Part shown: positions 56,032 through 64,000 of the stretch, piece by piece | How the letters are laid out: each line of letters begins with the position of its first letter | How positions within the stretch are numbered: the stretch's first letter is position 1 | Origin: Oleiphilus messinensis | GTDB taxonomy: Bacteria > Pseudomonadota > Gammaproteobacteria > Pseudomonadales > Oleiphilaceae | Length of the DNA: 64,000 nucleotides | Assembly (NCBI RefSeq): GCF_002162375.1 | Contig: NZ_CP021425.1 | Coordinates: 5,568,501-5,632,500 of the forward strand | Direction: 5' to 3' | Notes under the pieces: model-generated | What the model saw: the letters and a program-made list of their open reading frames with translations, nothing else | Databases searched by the model: none | What the model was told of the DNA's origin: nothing | Made by a program: the position numbers and the translations under genes

Positions 56032-56310
56032 ATGATATCTCAACCCGAGCCCCCACCTCAAAGCAGTTCCAGTCAGGAATCCGACCCGAGCGGGGAGCAT
56101 GCGAAGCAACCGCCCCCACCTGCACCAATGAGTTTCTGGCAAACCATGGTCAGCGTGGTTCACGCCATGATTGGTGTACAGAGCCGGAAAGGTGCAGAAG
56201 AAAGCTGGCAACAGGGTAGTGCTGCAAAATTCATCATTGCCGGAATCATTTTTATTTTAGGTTTCATACTCATGTTAATGTTGATTGTGAAGCTGGTATT
56301 AGCCTCCTGA
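56032..56310 (+). CDS. DUF2970 small membrane protein
   Basis: A 92-aa protein: a Pro/Ser-rich cytoplasmic N-terminus (PQSSSSQESDPSGE), the DUF2970 core FWQTMVSVVHAMIGVQSRKG, and one C-terminal membrane segment (FIIAGIIFILGFILMLMLIV). The family is common in beta- and gammaproteobacteria and has no known function. ATG 56032 has AGGAG upstream. Monocistronic, divergent from the large GGDEF-EAL gene. Confidence 0.88.
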   Translation: MISQPEPPPQSSSSQESDPSGEHAKQPPPPAPMSFWQTMVSVVHAMIGVQSRKGAEESWQQGSAAKFIIAGIIFILGFILMLMLIVKLVLAS

Positions 56311-56337
56311 GCGCAAGCGAGCACCACAACCAAAATA

Positions 56338-56353
56338 CGTGACACAGATCACA
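56338..56353 (+). promoter_or_regulatory. CRP/Vfr-like site upstream of the DUF4214-5'-nucleotidase gene
   Basis: CGTGA, six bases, TCACA: nine of ten positions of the TGTGA-N6-TCACA consensus. It lies about 240 bases before the gene start. A similar site precedes the next gene (59161). Confidence 0.45.
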
Positions 56354-56593
56354 AAATATTTGAGAACAGTTTCTCACACAAACGCTCATTACCCTGCTTA
56401 CAAAATGGCCTAATCTTGACCACTTGATCATATTTTAAGAGATATTAAGCCGCTTCCAAAATAATACCAAGAGGAAAAGCAGAATATGGCACTGGCCTGT
56501 GAACGCATTTGACTAAGGCTCCCGGGGCTTTAATCCTATTGTCATAGTCCCCCCGTTTAATACTGAATACTCAAAAAATTTCAGGAAACGGAC

Positions 56594-59008
56594 ATGACCA
56601 AGACTCTTCGAACATTGCCCCTGCTTTTAGCATCGGCCATTGCTGCCACTGCGCAGGCAGACTGTAATAGTGACGGATTTGACAACCAGCAAAATACCGT
56701 AATCAACGCGTACATGGCGTACTATGGACGTACGCCCGACGTCGCGGGGCTCAGCTTCTGGAGCGAGAGTCTGGCAGCAAGTAATGGTGACTTAGCTGCC
56801 ATTATCCAGGACTTCGGTAATTCCGAAGAGTTTACCCGGAACTTTGGCACACTGGACGATGAAACACTGATTAACAACCTGTACCAACAGGCATTTGGTC
56901 GTGATGCAGAATCTGATGGTCTGGCGTTTTACCGTAATGAACTGGCCACTGGCGCGATGACGCTGCAAGATATTGCACTGGCCATTCTGACCGGAGCTCA
57001 AAACGAGGATCTGCAAACCGTCAGCAACCGTCGTGCTGCCGCACAACACTATCTGAACGCTGCAGTATCAGCAGATATCGAATTACCTGAGCAACGTTTA
57101 CAAGGCCTGCTGGGCGATATCACGACCCAAGCCGGGACAGTCACCTCAGCCTGCGACAACATTACCGCACTGGTTGACAAAACCGTGAATGACGGGATGT
57201 CACTCACCGTTCTGCATATGAATGACCACCATTCACATTTGCCCGCTGAGGATTTCGACCTCGACGTGTCTGGCCTGGGATTGAGCACCACAACGGAAGC
57301 AGGTGAAGTCGTCAATGAAATTACATTGAACTACGGCGGCTTCCCGATGATGGTCAATCTGTTTGATATGCTTAGCAATGCGAACGACAACGTCTTGAAG
57401 ATCCACGCTGGTGATGCCATCACCGGTACACTTTACTACACACTCTTCAATGGCGCCGCAGATGCGGAGATGATGAATCAAATCTGCTTCGATGCATTCG
57501 CATTGGGCAACCATGAATTTGACGGCGGTGACAGTGGTCTGGCGGCATTCCTCGATGAATTGAATAAAGGCGACTGCCAGACGCCAACACTCGCCGCCAA
57601 CGTCGTTCCCGGGGCGAACTCTGCAATCCGCGAAGGCTACATCCAGCCTTACGTAATCAAAGAAGTGAACGGTCAACAAATTGGCCTGATTGGTATCGAC
57701 ATCGCACAAAAAACCAAAGAATCTTCCCGCCCGGATGCCGATACAGCGTTTCTCGATGAAGCGGAAACCTCGCAAAAATACATCGATGAACTCACTGCGA
57801 TGGGTGTAGACAAAATTGTTCTGATTACCCATTACCAATACCAGAACGATATCGCATTGGCAGAAAGTCTGTCGGGTGTTGACGTTATCGTAGGTGGTGA
57901 TTCTCACACCTTACTGGGTGACGAAACGTTTTCTGCGCTGGGCTTCAATCCCGTGGGCGACTACCCAACCGTTACCACCAATAAAGATGGCGAAACAGTA
58001 TGTATCGTCCAGGCGTGGGAATATGCCCATATCATGGGTAAGCTGGACGTAACGTTTGACGGTATAGGTCGGGTGCAATCCTGTGGCGGCCACCCTTACA
58101 TGCCAATCGAAGCCCAATACAGCTACGAACATTCCGACAGTGAAAACAGAATGCTCGAAGGGCAGGACATGGAGCTGGTGTCTGCTGCTCTGACCGCACA
58201 TGACGAGATTATGCTGGTCACGCCAAATGCGGATACCAGTGCTTTGATTGCCGGTTACGACAACGAAGTGGATGTATTGAAGCAAACCGTGATCGGCTCT
58301 GTAGCAGATAACTTGTGTCTGGAACGCTTTCCCGGCCAGGCACGCTCTTCTCTGTGTGACGCACAAGCAACTTATGCCAATGGCAGTGATATTTCAAACG
58401 TCGTTGCGAAGGCATTTATGACGGTCACCCCAACAGCGGATATCGCAATCCAGAATGGCGGTGGTGTTCGTGTTGACGTAGCTGCAGGCGACTACACCAT
58501 CGCCGATGCATTCACCTTGCTGCCTTTCTCCAACACGCTGGTGACTCTGGACATGACCGGCCAACAAATCGTGGATGTTCTGGAGGACGCCCTGGCTAAT
58601 ACCCTGGATAATGGCGGTTCAAGCGGATCTTATCCTTATGCTTCCGGTTTGCGCTACAACGTGGACGCCTCCCAGACTCAGGGCAACCGTATATCGAATG
58701 TTGAAGTGAACCCCCGGGTTGAGAGTGACTGGCAAGCTATCAACTTGACTGCCACTTACACCGTTGTCACCAATGACTTTATTGCATCAGGTCAGGATGG
58801 TTATGACACCTTCGGTACGGTTTTCTCGGCCGGCCTGTTCGTGGACACCTTTACGGAATACGCGCAAGGATTTGTCGATTATGTGCAACGCCTGAATGCG
58901 GAAGGCGCATCTGTCACCAAATTACCTATCGCCGAATACTCAACGCAACGTTACATTGGTACCGATGGTTGTGATCACTCATTGCAATCGGACTGCGAAG
59001 GCTTTTAA
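56594..59008 (+). CDS. exported 5'-nucleotidase/2',3'-cyclic phosphodiesterase with N-terminal DUF4214 repeats
   Basis: An 804-aa exported protein. Signal peptide (LRTLPLLLASAIAATAQA), then two DUF4214 units (YYGRTPDVAGLSFWSE, FGRDAESDGLAFYRNEL; residues 30-160). Residues 205-500 are the metallophosphoesterase domain: LHMNDHHSHL, HAGDAI, LGNHEFDGGDSG, ITHYQ and VGGDSHTLLGD supply the two-metal site. Residues 560-770 are the 5_nucleotid_C substrate domain (IQNGGGVRVDVAAGDYTIAD, ASGQDGYDTF). It releases phosphate and nucleoside from extracellular nucleotides. Fusion with DUF4214, usually found on RTX-type secreted proteins, is unusual. AGGAAA precedes ATG 56594; a terminator follows. Confidence 0.93.
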   Translation: MTKTLRTLPLLLASAIAATAQADCNSDGFDNQQNTVINAYMAYYGRTPDVAGLSFWSESLAASNGDLAAIIQDFGNSEEFTRNFGTLDDETLINNLYQQAFGRDAESDGLAFYRNELATGAMTLQDIALAILTGAQNEDLQTVSNRRAAAQHYLNAAVSADIELPEQRLQGLLGDITTQAGTVTSACDNITALVDKTVNDGMSLTVLHMNDHHSHLPAEDFDLDVSGLGLSTTTEAGEVVNEITLNYGGFPMMVNLFDMLSNANDNVLKIHAGDAITGTLYYTLFNGAADAEMMNQICFDAFALGNHEFDGGDSGLAAFLDELNKGDCQTPTLAANVVPGANSAIREGYIQPYVIKEVNGQQIGLIGIDIAQKTKESSRPDADTAFLDEAETSQKYIDELTAMGVDKIVLITHYQYQNDIALAESLSGVDVIVGGDSHTLLGDETFSALGFNPVGDYPTVTTNKDGETVCIVQAWEYAHIMGKLDVTFDGIGRVQSCGGHPYMPIEAQYSYEHSDSENRMLEGQDMELVSAALTAHDEIMLVTPNADTSALIAGYDNEVDVLKQTVIGSVADNLCLERFPGQARSSLCDAQATYANGSDISNVVAKAFMTVTPTADIAIQNGGGVRVDVAAGDYTIADAFTLLPFSNTLVTLDMTGQQIVDVLEDALANTLDNGGSSGSYPYASGLRYNVDASQTQGNRISNVEVNPRVESDWQAINLTATYTVVTNDFIASGQDGYDTFGTVFSAGLFVDTFTEYAQGFVDYVQRLNAEGASVTKLPIAEYSTQRYIGTDGCDHSLQSDCEGF

Positions 59009-59107
59009 TGCCCTTCAACTCACCTCCCTGAAAAATAAACGGGCCTCCGTGCCCTCATAACGCAAGGCTCAAACAATGTAAGCCAGGGAACGGCTGAGAA
59101 CTGAAAT

Positions 59108-59133
59108 CGGCGACTGCAATGGTCGCCGCTTTT
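59108..59133 (+). terminator. intrinsic terminator after the 5'-nucleotidase gene
   Basis: Seven-base arms CGGCGAC and GTCGCCG with a seven-base loop, then CTTTT, 100 bases after the stop codon. Confidence 0.75.
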
Positions 59134-59160
59134 CCAGACTGTTGGAGTTTGGTAAAGAAT

Positions 59161-59176
59161 TGTGACATACGTCACT
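59161..59176 (+). promoter_or_regulatory. CRP/Vfr-like site upstream of the beta-helix gene
   Basis: TGTGA, six bases, TCACT: nine of ten consensus positions. It lies just after the preceding terminator and about 130 bases before the start at 59304, a normal place for an activator site. Confidence 0.5.
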
Positions 59177-59303
59177 TAGTAATATCTCTATAACATTTCC
59201 CCGATATAAATCTGCACGTAAAGGCAAAATGCCGCCCCGTATCTAATACACTGAATTTTATGGACTTTAGTGTTCACTTTTCGTCCAACGGAGTACCGTC
59301 AAA

Positions 59304-60884
59304 GTGGAAAAATCAACCCCGAACCCAATCAACGTGGAGCTGTTCTGGCGTTTGAAAAAACGTATCGAAGAGCTCCACATCGAAAACATCAAGCTGGTTC
59401 AGTTCAAAATGTTACTCGACAACACGGAGTATCGAGAACACGTCATCGAGCAAGCCAAACTCTCCACAGACCCTGAGTTGCTCGAGATTATTCGAGAGAT
59501 TGAAAAAAACGATGGTAAAGTCGGTCGCGCACGCACAACTTCAGCAGCCAGCGGACCGCAACCAATCCCGCAGAGCCGTATCTACAAACAGCTTTTTTAC
59601 GGCCTGGCATCCATATTTCTCGTGGTACTGGGCACAACAGGTTTTATTAATCTGTTCGAACATAGACCCGTGCATATTTCCCAGGACATTAGCAGTGACC
59701 AAACCTGGACCCGTGGCGAGGTGTATATTCTCGATAAACTGATTTATGTCCGTGATGGTGCCAAACTGACTATCGAACCCGGTGTAACGATTCAAGGCAA
59801 AAACGGATCTGCTTTGATCGTAACTCAGCATTCCAGCTTGCACGCCAAAGGTACCGCCGAAGCTCCCATTGTGTTCACCAGTGCCCAAGCCTTGGGTAAA
59901 CGCCAACCCGGTGATTGGGGTGGCTTGGTTCTCCTTGGCCAGGCACCCGTAAATTCAGGTAAACCCACAATCGAAGGCGTTGCCGAAAACGATCAAAGCG
60001 GTTTGTTCGGTGGCGATAATCCAGATCACAGCTGTGGTGTGATGGAATATGTGCGCATTGAGTTCGCCGGTTATGAAGTTTACGCAAACAATGAGCTCAA
60101 TGGCCTGACACTGGGCGGGTGCGGTGCCAACACCATCATCCGCAATGTACAGGTACACCGTGCGTTAGATGATGGCATCGAAGTATTTGGTGGCACTGTT
60201 GATCTCAAGAATATTGTTATCACCGGTGCCGGTGACGATGGTCTGGATTGGGATATGGGCTGGCAAGGCCGGGTACAGTTTCTGGTCGTTCAACAATATG
60301 CCGACACCGGAGACAATGCCTTTGAAGGGGATAACAATAAAAAAGAACACAACGCGCAACCACGCTCCAATCCTACGTTCTACAATGTTACCCTGGCATC
60401 ATCCGGCACATCCGGAAAGGCCCACCGAGGCATACTGGTGCGCCATGGCAGTGGCGGTTATTTCCACAACATGCTGATTAGTGGTTTCAGTAAGGAAGCG
60501 GTTGATTTCCGCGATGAAATTGACGCGGTTCTGGGTGAAAATGCACTCGATTTCAGCCACAACATTGTTTCTCAATCGGGGCCATCTGGACTGGCTTTCC
60601 CTGAAAGTGAAGCCAAGGATAATGACTATGGCTTCGATGAAAAGGCATACGTGAAACTGCCTGAGAAGCTCAATACCATTACCCTGCAAGGCTTTTTGAC
60701 GCTTGCCGCGAAAGATCAATTTGAACCCAGGTTCGCACCACCGCTGAGCCATGACTCATTCAAGCAGGTGAAACCTATTCCTCAGGGTGATTTCTGGGAT
60801 GAGTCTGCTCAATACCCCGGTGCCTTGCCCTCGGGGTCCGGAAAAACCTGGCTGGATGGTTGGACTGCTTATCCGGAGAAATAG
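59304..60884 (+). CDS. single-pass membrane protein with large extracytoplasmic beta-helix-like domain
   Basis: A 526-aa protein. Residues 1-75 are a cytoplasmic charged helix (LKKRIEELHIENIKLVQFKM, PELLEIIREIEKND), then a membrane segment (LFYGLASIFLVVLGTTGFIN, about residue 95-115). The rest is a repeated beta structure: LIYVRDGAKLTIEPGVTIQG, APIVFTSAQALG, CGANTIIRNVQVHRALDDGI, VDLKNIVITGAGDDGLDWDM, the pattern of right-handed beta-helix proteins that often bind or cut polysaccharide. No catalytic residues can be named. GTG 59304 has GGAG nine bases upstream. The combination of an inside coiled coil and outside beta-helix suggests a tethered envelope protein; its substrate is unknown. Confidence 0.75.
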   Translation: MEKSTPNPINVELFWRLKKRIEELHIENIKLVQFKMLLDNTEYREHVIEQAKLSTDPELLEIIREIEKNDGKVGRARTTSAASGPQPIPQSRIYKQLFYGLASIFLVVLGTTGFINLFEHRPVHISQDISSDQTWTRGEVYILDKLIYVRDGAKLTIEPGVTIQGKNGSALIVTQHSSLHAKGTAEAPIVFTSAQALGKRQPGDWGGLVLLGQAPVNSGKPTIEGVAENDQSGLFGGDNPDHSCGVMEYVRIEFAGYEVYANNELNGLTLGGCGANTIIRNVQVHRALDDGIEVFGGTVDLKNIVITGAGDDGLDWDMGWQGRVQFLVVQQYADTGDNAFEGDNNKKEHNAQPRSNPTFYNVTLASSGTSGKAHRGILVRHGSGGYFHNMLISGFSKEAVDFRDEIDAVLGENALDFSHNIVSQSGPSGLAFPESEAKDNDYGFDEKAYVKLPEKLNTITLQGFLTLAAKDQFEPRFAPPLSHDSFKQVKPIPQGDFWDESAQYPGALPSGSGKTWLDGWTAYPEK

Positions 60885-61233
60885 GTGACTCTGTGCACAA
60901 AACATATCCGCTGACGTGAAAATCATCAAAACTTACAAGTGTAAGCTCATGTCAGCCCTTTATACTTCAGCCAATCACGTAGTGCACTGTAGTTCTCCCA
61001 TGACCGGGCTCACCTGTGAACGGGTTTATCCCTGCAAGAGGCGCCTTCAATGGAGGCGTGCTTGCAGCACTACGTGCTCCGAAAAGGTCTTGCCTGTTTT
61101 AGGCTCGCAGCAATTGTTCCCATCAATTTCTGCGAGCGTTTTTTAACCGTACCGCGCTCTGCCAACCAGCCCGTTATCGAGTCAACAATGGTACTCCGAC
61201 ACATAGGATTATGTATAGATTACCCGTTAAGGG
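60885..61233. other. intergenic region with orphan terminator
   Basis: No protein gene is evident. A rightward intrinsic terminator (61103-61144) lies 220 bases after the beta-helix stop, and the stretch 61015-61075 contains GC-rich self-complementary segments (GAGGCGCC, GGAGGCGTGC). Either the beta-helix mRNA has a long structured 3' UTR, or a separate small RNA is made here. Confidence 0.4.
61103..61144 (+). terminator. intrinsic terminator
   Basis: Arms GCTCGCAG and CTGCGAGC (8 bp), extended inward by AATTG / CAATT after one mismatch, followed by G and six T. Strong by inspection. Confidence 0.85.
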
Positions 61234-62037
61234 CTAGCGACGGTCATACACCGCGATAAGCTGTCGGCTAAGCGCAATCAGTGTGCCATCGCTATGATAG
61301 ATTCTGGCAACAGTGTGGGCATATCCATGATGGGCTTGTTCGACCACAGCATCATAATAGAGCCAGTCATCCGCCAATACTTCAGACTGCAACAGGGACA
61401 AAGGCTGACAAATCTCCATACTCCAGCTTACGCTGGCACTCGGGCAGGGCTTCGCGAGCAATTGCAAAACGACGGGGGGCCAGCTGTCGACGATAGCCAA
61501 CAAATGGGGGTCACGAACAGCGCCTGTCAGATTCCTGAGCCGAACCCAGCCAGCCAGTTCAGTTGACTTACTTTTGGTAAACGGCAATCCACCACGATTA
61601 ACCCGCATTTCCACATGCTCGATGAATTCCGGCGTAATACCCGGAATAAAGGGTATCAGCGTCCCCTCCCCCGGCTTGCCCAGTTCAACTTTTGACGCCT
61701 CGACTTCGATATCCGAAGCACGCTCAATACCGTAACAAGCAGTCAATTGGGTGACCACGTTACCCGCTTGAATAGCCTGGCTGTTCAGCTGGCTAATGGA
61801 TTTACCTTTTGATAAAACCTGACGCGCTAACTGAAAGGGCTCATTGATCAGTAATGGCCCACAAAAGTTGACGCTAATCGAGCGCAACAAATTCGAAGCC
61901 TCCACTTCCGATGCAAGGTTTTCCAACAACAGCGCCGCGACCAGACCACCAAAGGTCGTTCGACCCTGCCCCCAGCCGGGGCGAATCGACTGCAATTCAC
62001 CCTGACGGACTTGCGCCAAATACTCATCAATTAACAT
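61234..62037 (-). CDS. TesB-like acyl-CoA thioesterase (double hotdog)
   Basis: A 267-aa protein of the thioesterase family with two hotdog halves: GWGQGRTTFGGLVAALLLEN and ISVNFCGPLLINEPFQLARQ in the first; DPHLLAIVDSWPPVVLQLL, SVSWSMEICQPL and ARIYHSDGTLIALSRQLIAV in the second. It hydrolyses acyl-CoA esters, perhaps in fatty-acid degradation or storage-lipid metabolism. ATG 62037 has GGAGG six bases upstream; an earlier ATG (62049) lies inside that site. Monocistronic. Confidence 0.85.
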   Translation of the reverse strand: MLIDEYLAQVRQGELQSIRPGWGQGRTTFGGLVAALLLENLASEVEASNLLRSISVNFCGPLLINEPFQLARQVLSKGKSISQLNSQAIQAGNVVTQLTACYGIERASDIEVEASKVELGKPGEGTLIPFIPGITPEFIEHVEMRVNRGGLPFTKSKSTELAGWVRLRNLTGAVRDPHLLAIVDSWPPVVLQLLAKPCPSASVSWSMEICQPLSLLQSEVLADDWLYYDAVVEQAHHGYAHTVARIYHSDGTLIALSRQLIAVYDRR

Positions 62038-62189
62038 GGAAACCTCCAAAAAACATTATCGCGGCAGGCTCGACAGACTGAATTCAAGCAGCAATCCGAG
62101 CAATCGTTACCCAAACGGCACGAAACTATATACAAACCGGAAAATGTTTACAATGAATACATAAAATTCACCCCCTCAACGCAACCCAA

Positions 62190-63038
62190 TTATTCAGCAA
62201 AAAAACGCGCTACATTCTCCCAGACTTCAGGCTGCCGCACGATTGCTCTATGACCAAATCCGGTTGTGGATACAAAGGTGGCATCCGACCAGTTTTTGTA
62301 TATCAGCTTGGAATCCTGAAACGGAACTTCCCGGTCCTCCGTATCATGAATAATCAATGCTTTCGTACTTGAAGTACGCACGCGCTCTGCGATATCCAGA
62401 TCACTGGCTGGAACGCCTACCTGCTCCTCGATCAATTGAATAAAGCGTCGGGTTGCGCCTTTGGGCAAACCTATAAATCCCGCAAACCGGTGTAATACCG
62501 ATACTATCGAAGACGGGCTGGAGATCAAAACAGCTTTGTTACAGTTCAGCCCTTCGGATAGCGCAATTCCCAGAGCACTTCCCCCCATGGAATGGCCAAC
62601 TATCCCGTTAAATGGGCCCAGATGTTCCACCACAGCTTTAATTGCCCGGGCAAACATCACGGGATTGGCCTGCTTCCCTATAGAATGACCATGGGCCGGA
62701 GCGTCCATCGCGTAAACCTCAAAACCCTTATGCAGAAGTGGATCAACAAATCCTGCCAACTGCGTTGCACGGCTTTCCCAACCGTGAACCAACAGAATTT
62801 TGGGTGCCGGTTTAGCGACTTTTTCCGATGGCTCATCCGTGGGACGCCAATGGATTACGCTAATCCCACTGTCCAGTATTTCTCGCCGCCCTTGCGCTTC
62901 TTTGACCTCCTCCCAGTCCCGCAATGGGTGTTTACGCGGCGTCAAAAACAGGTCTCTCGCTCTTATTGCTGTCGAAGTTGGGGTTAACAACCCCAGTACG
63001 GTGTTTTTACTTCGAAACATTTGCATTGCCATGTTCAT
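62190..63038 (-). CDS. alpha/beta hydrolase (serine nucleophile)
   Basis: A 282-aa esterase/lipase-like hydrolase. Oxyanion motif LLVHGWESRATQLAG, nucleophile elbow GIVGHSMGGSALGIAL with Ser, acid in LIIHDTEDREVPF and His in TTGFGHRAIVRQPEVW complete the triad. ATG 63038 has AGGAAAG six bases upstream; a longer frame from 63104 is unlikely. No signal peptide is visible, so it is cytoplasmic. It is transcribed in the same direction as the DUF1302 gene, about 100 bases behind it. Confidence 0.88.
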   Translation of the reverse strand: MNMAMQMFRSKNTVLGLLTPTSTAIRARDLFLTPRKHPLRDWEEVKEAQGRREILDSGISVIHWRPTDEPSEKVAKPAPKILLVHGWESRATQLAGFVDPLLHKGFEVYAMDAPAHGHSIGKQANPVMFARAIKAVVEHLGPFNGIVGHSMGGSALGIALSEGLNCNKAVLISSPSSIVSVLHRFAGFIGLPKGATRRFIQLIEEQVGVPASDLDIAERVRTSSTKALIIHDTEDREVPFQDSKLIYKNWSDATFVSTTGFGHRAIVRQPEVWENVARFFAE

Positions 63039-63141
63039 AATGACTTTCCTCTGTTTTCTGTTTACCAATCGTTCTTTAACAAGAACACATTTAAAAGCAT
63101 CCAAGGGCTAACCCGAGGTCAGCGTCCGATTCTGGTGAATT

Positions 63142-64000
63142 TCAAAAGCCCAATTCAAAGCCGACTAAAATACGATCACGCTCGGAAAACTGGCCATACA
63201 ACCCCTGCCTGGAACCGTAGAAGACATCTGCACCCGCCCAAATTTTCAGCTCACTGAGCAATTCGTGACTCACCTTTGGTCGAATCAGGCCATCATTGTT
63301 ATTGATAGAATGCAGGGCCAGGATCTCCGCTCTCCAGGTTTGGTTCACGAAATCGCTGCGCACGAGAAAACTGAAGGTCTGATCAAATTGATCTCGCACA
63401 GTGGTGTCCCGATAGTTAAACAAATACCGCTGGAACCACTGGGCACTGATCAGGGTATCTGACACCCCCTGCCAATCCAGCCCAAGAACAGAAGACAGCT
63501 CAGGGTGTTTATTAATACCGCCAGTTGCGCTTCTGGTCGCCGTCAAATATCGATCTGTGCGATAGCCCACTTCGGCTCTTAACGTGAAATCGCCCAATGC
63601 ATTGCTGGCTGAGCCACCGATAAGATGATTGCGCTTATACTCAGGTGAGATCAGGATCTGATTACGCTGAATTTGCTGAAACCAGACGGGCACGTCCTGA
63701 TAGTGATATAAATAATTCAGGGTCAGATCCCAACCTGCAGTGAAGGTGGAAAAACGTAAGCCCAATTCACTGTCTTCAAGGAGGTGTCCCGGTTTATCTG
63801 GCTCAGACAGACGAATCTGTCTTTGCTCACCGGGTGCAGGTACCGGAACCTCTTCAGGCGTCGTAACCTGGAAAGGCGTCCCCGGCTCCGCCAATTCATG
63901 GTAGGTCGTGTCAGGAATCCACAGCACTTGAAGCGTACTATCCTCTCCAATCGGGAAGATCACATTCGTCATCCAGGTCGGAATACGCGCGTCTTCAAAC
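63142..64000 (-). CDS. DUF1302-family outer-membrane protein, C-terminal part
   Basis: The frame is open to the window end (upstream residues read FEDARIPTW before the first Met at 63972), so the N-terminus is missing. Visible are LQVLWIPDTTYHELAEPGTP, a Pro-rich linker, and beta-barrel strands (FTAGWDLTLNYLYHYQDVPV, FTLRAEVGYRTDRYL, LISAQWFQRYLFNYRDTT) ending in a terminal aromatic strand ERDRILVGFELGF, the outer-membrane targeting signal. DUF1302 proteins in gammaproteobacteria are often next to DUF1329 genes and linked to lipid or polyester metabolism; the neighbour gene is out of view. Confidence 0.85.
   Translation of the reverse strand, partial: FEDARIPTWMTNVIFPIGEDSTLQVLWIPDTTYHELAEPGTPFQVTTPEEVPVPAPGEQRQIRLSEPDKPGHLLEDSELGLRFSTFTAGWDLTLNYLYHYQDVPVWFQQIQRNQILISPEYKRNHLIGGSASNALGDFTLRAEVGYRTDRYLTATRSATGGINKHPELSSVLGLDWQGVSDTLISAQWFQRYLFNYRDTTVRDQFDQTFSFLVRSDFVNQTWRAEILALHSINNNDGLIRPKVSHELLSELKIWAGADVFYGSRQGLYGQFSERDRILVGFELGF

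Noticed and set aside
1-64000. CRISPR array, tRNA, rRNA or prophage structural genes
   Set aside because: No regularly spaced repeats, tRNA-like cloverleaf ends or phage structural proteins were seen by reading; a covariance-model scan was not possible.

Overview
The window looks like the chromosome of a mid-GC, free-living, motile gammaproteobacterium, probably marine and of the Oceanospirillales/Pseudomonadales type. The basis is the mix of a family-B DNA polymerase II, DUF2058 (YaiL-like), DUF2970, DUF4156 and DUF1569 proteins, a cytochrome c5, three chemoreceptors, several c-di-GMP proteins and a DUF1302 outer-membrane protein. I cannot name the genus. No tRNA, rRNA or CRISPR array was seen.

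Layout. 1-13.4 kb: the 3' part of a UvrD-like helicase gene, an MsbA-type ABC exporter, an OmpA-like lipoprotein, a chemoreceptor, a cytochrome c5, small hypotheticals, a MITE-like inverted-repeat element (9896-10164), a response regulator with a C-terminal membrane anchor, and a serralysin-like RTX metalloprotease with DUF4214 repeats. 13.3-18 kb: an RND efflux operon whose adaptor gene looks intact, while the permease gene is split and partly deleted around a two-gene insert. That insert has a 49-aa MerR-type HTH protein translationally coupled to a 551-aa TnpB-related protein without a zinc ribbon. 18-24.4 kb: a secreted hypothetical, a Na/Pi-cotransporter-like protein, an MCE-domain lipoprotein and a CofD/YvcK-like protein.

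24.4-39.7 kb is an accessory island, visibly more A+T-rich. It holds a solo zinc-ribbon TnpB with a probable omega-RNA, an intact IS1380-family element with a 5-bp target duplication, two gene pairs that each join an unrecognised soluble protein ending in an NSNS-aromatic motif to a small multi-pass membrane protein, a 5'-truncated GNAT gene, two short remnants of one paralogous gene, a DJ-1/PfpI protein divergent from a MocR regulator, a MerA-like flavoprotein, and a LysR-controlled dehydrogenase/hydrolase/PNPOx-like cluster.

39.7-64 kb returns to core-like sequence: a DEAD-box helicase, two more chemoreceptors, a glutathione S-transferase, a beta-barrel protein, a CopD-like protein, a receiver-GGDEF-EAL protein, a DUF2058-DUF4156-polB run, an NMT1-PAS-GGDEF-EAL sensor with a degraded EAL site, a DUF4214-5'-nucleotidase fusion and a membrane-anchored beta-helix protein (both with CRP-like sites upstream), a TesB-like thioesterase, an alpha/beta hydrolase and the C-terminal part of a DUF1302 protein cut by the window end.

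Best candidates for something undescribed are the HTH + zinc-ribbon-less TnpB pair (13.9-15.8 kb) and the paired NSNS-motif/membrane-protein modules (25.9-27.0 and 29.5-30.3 kb).
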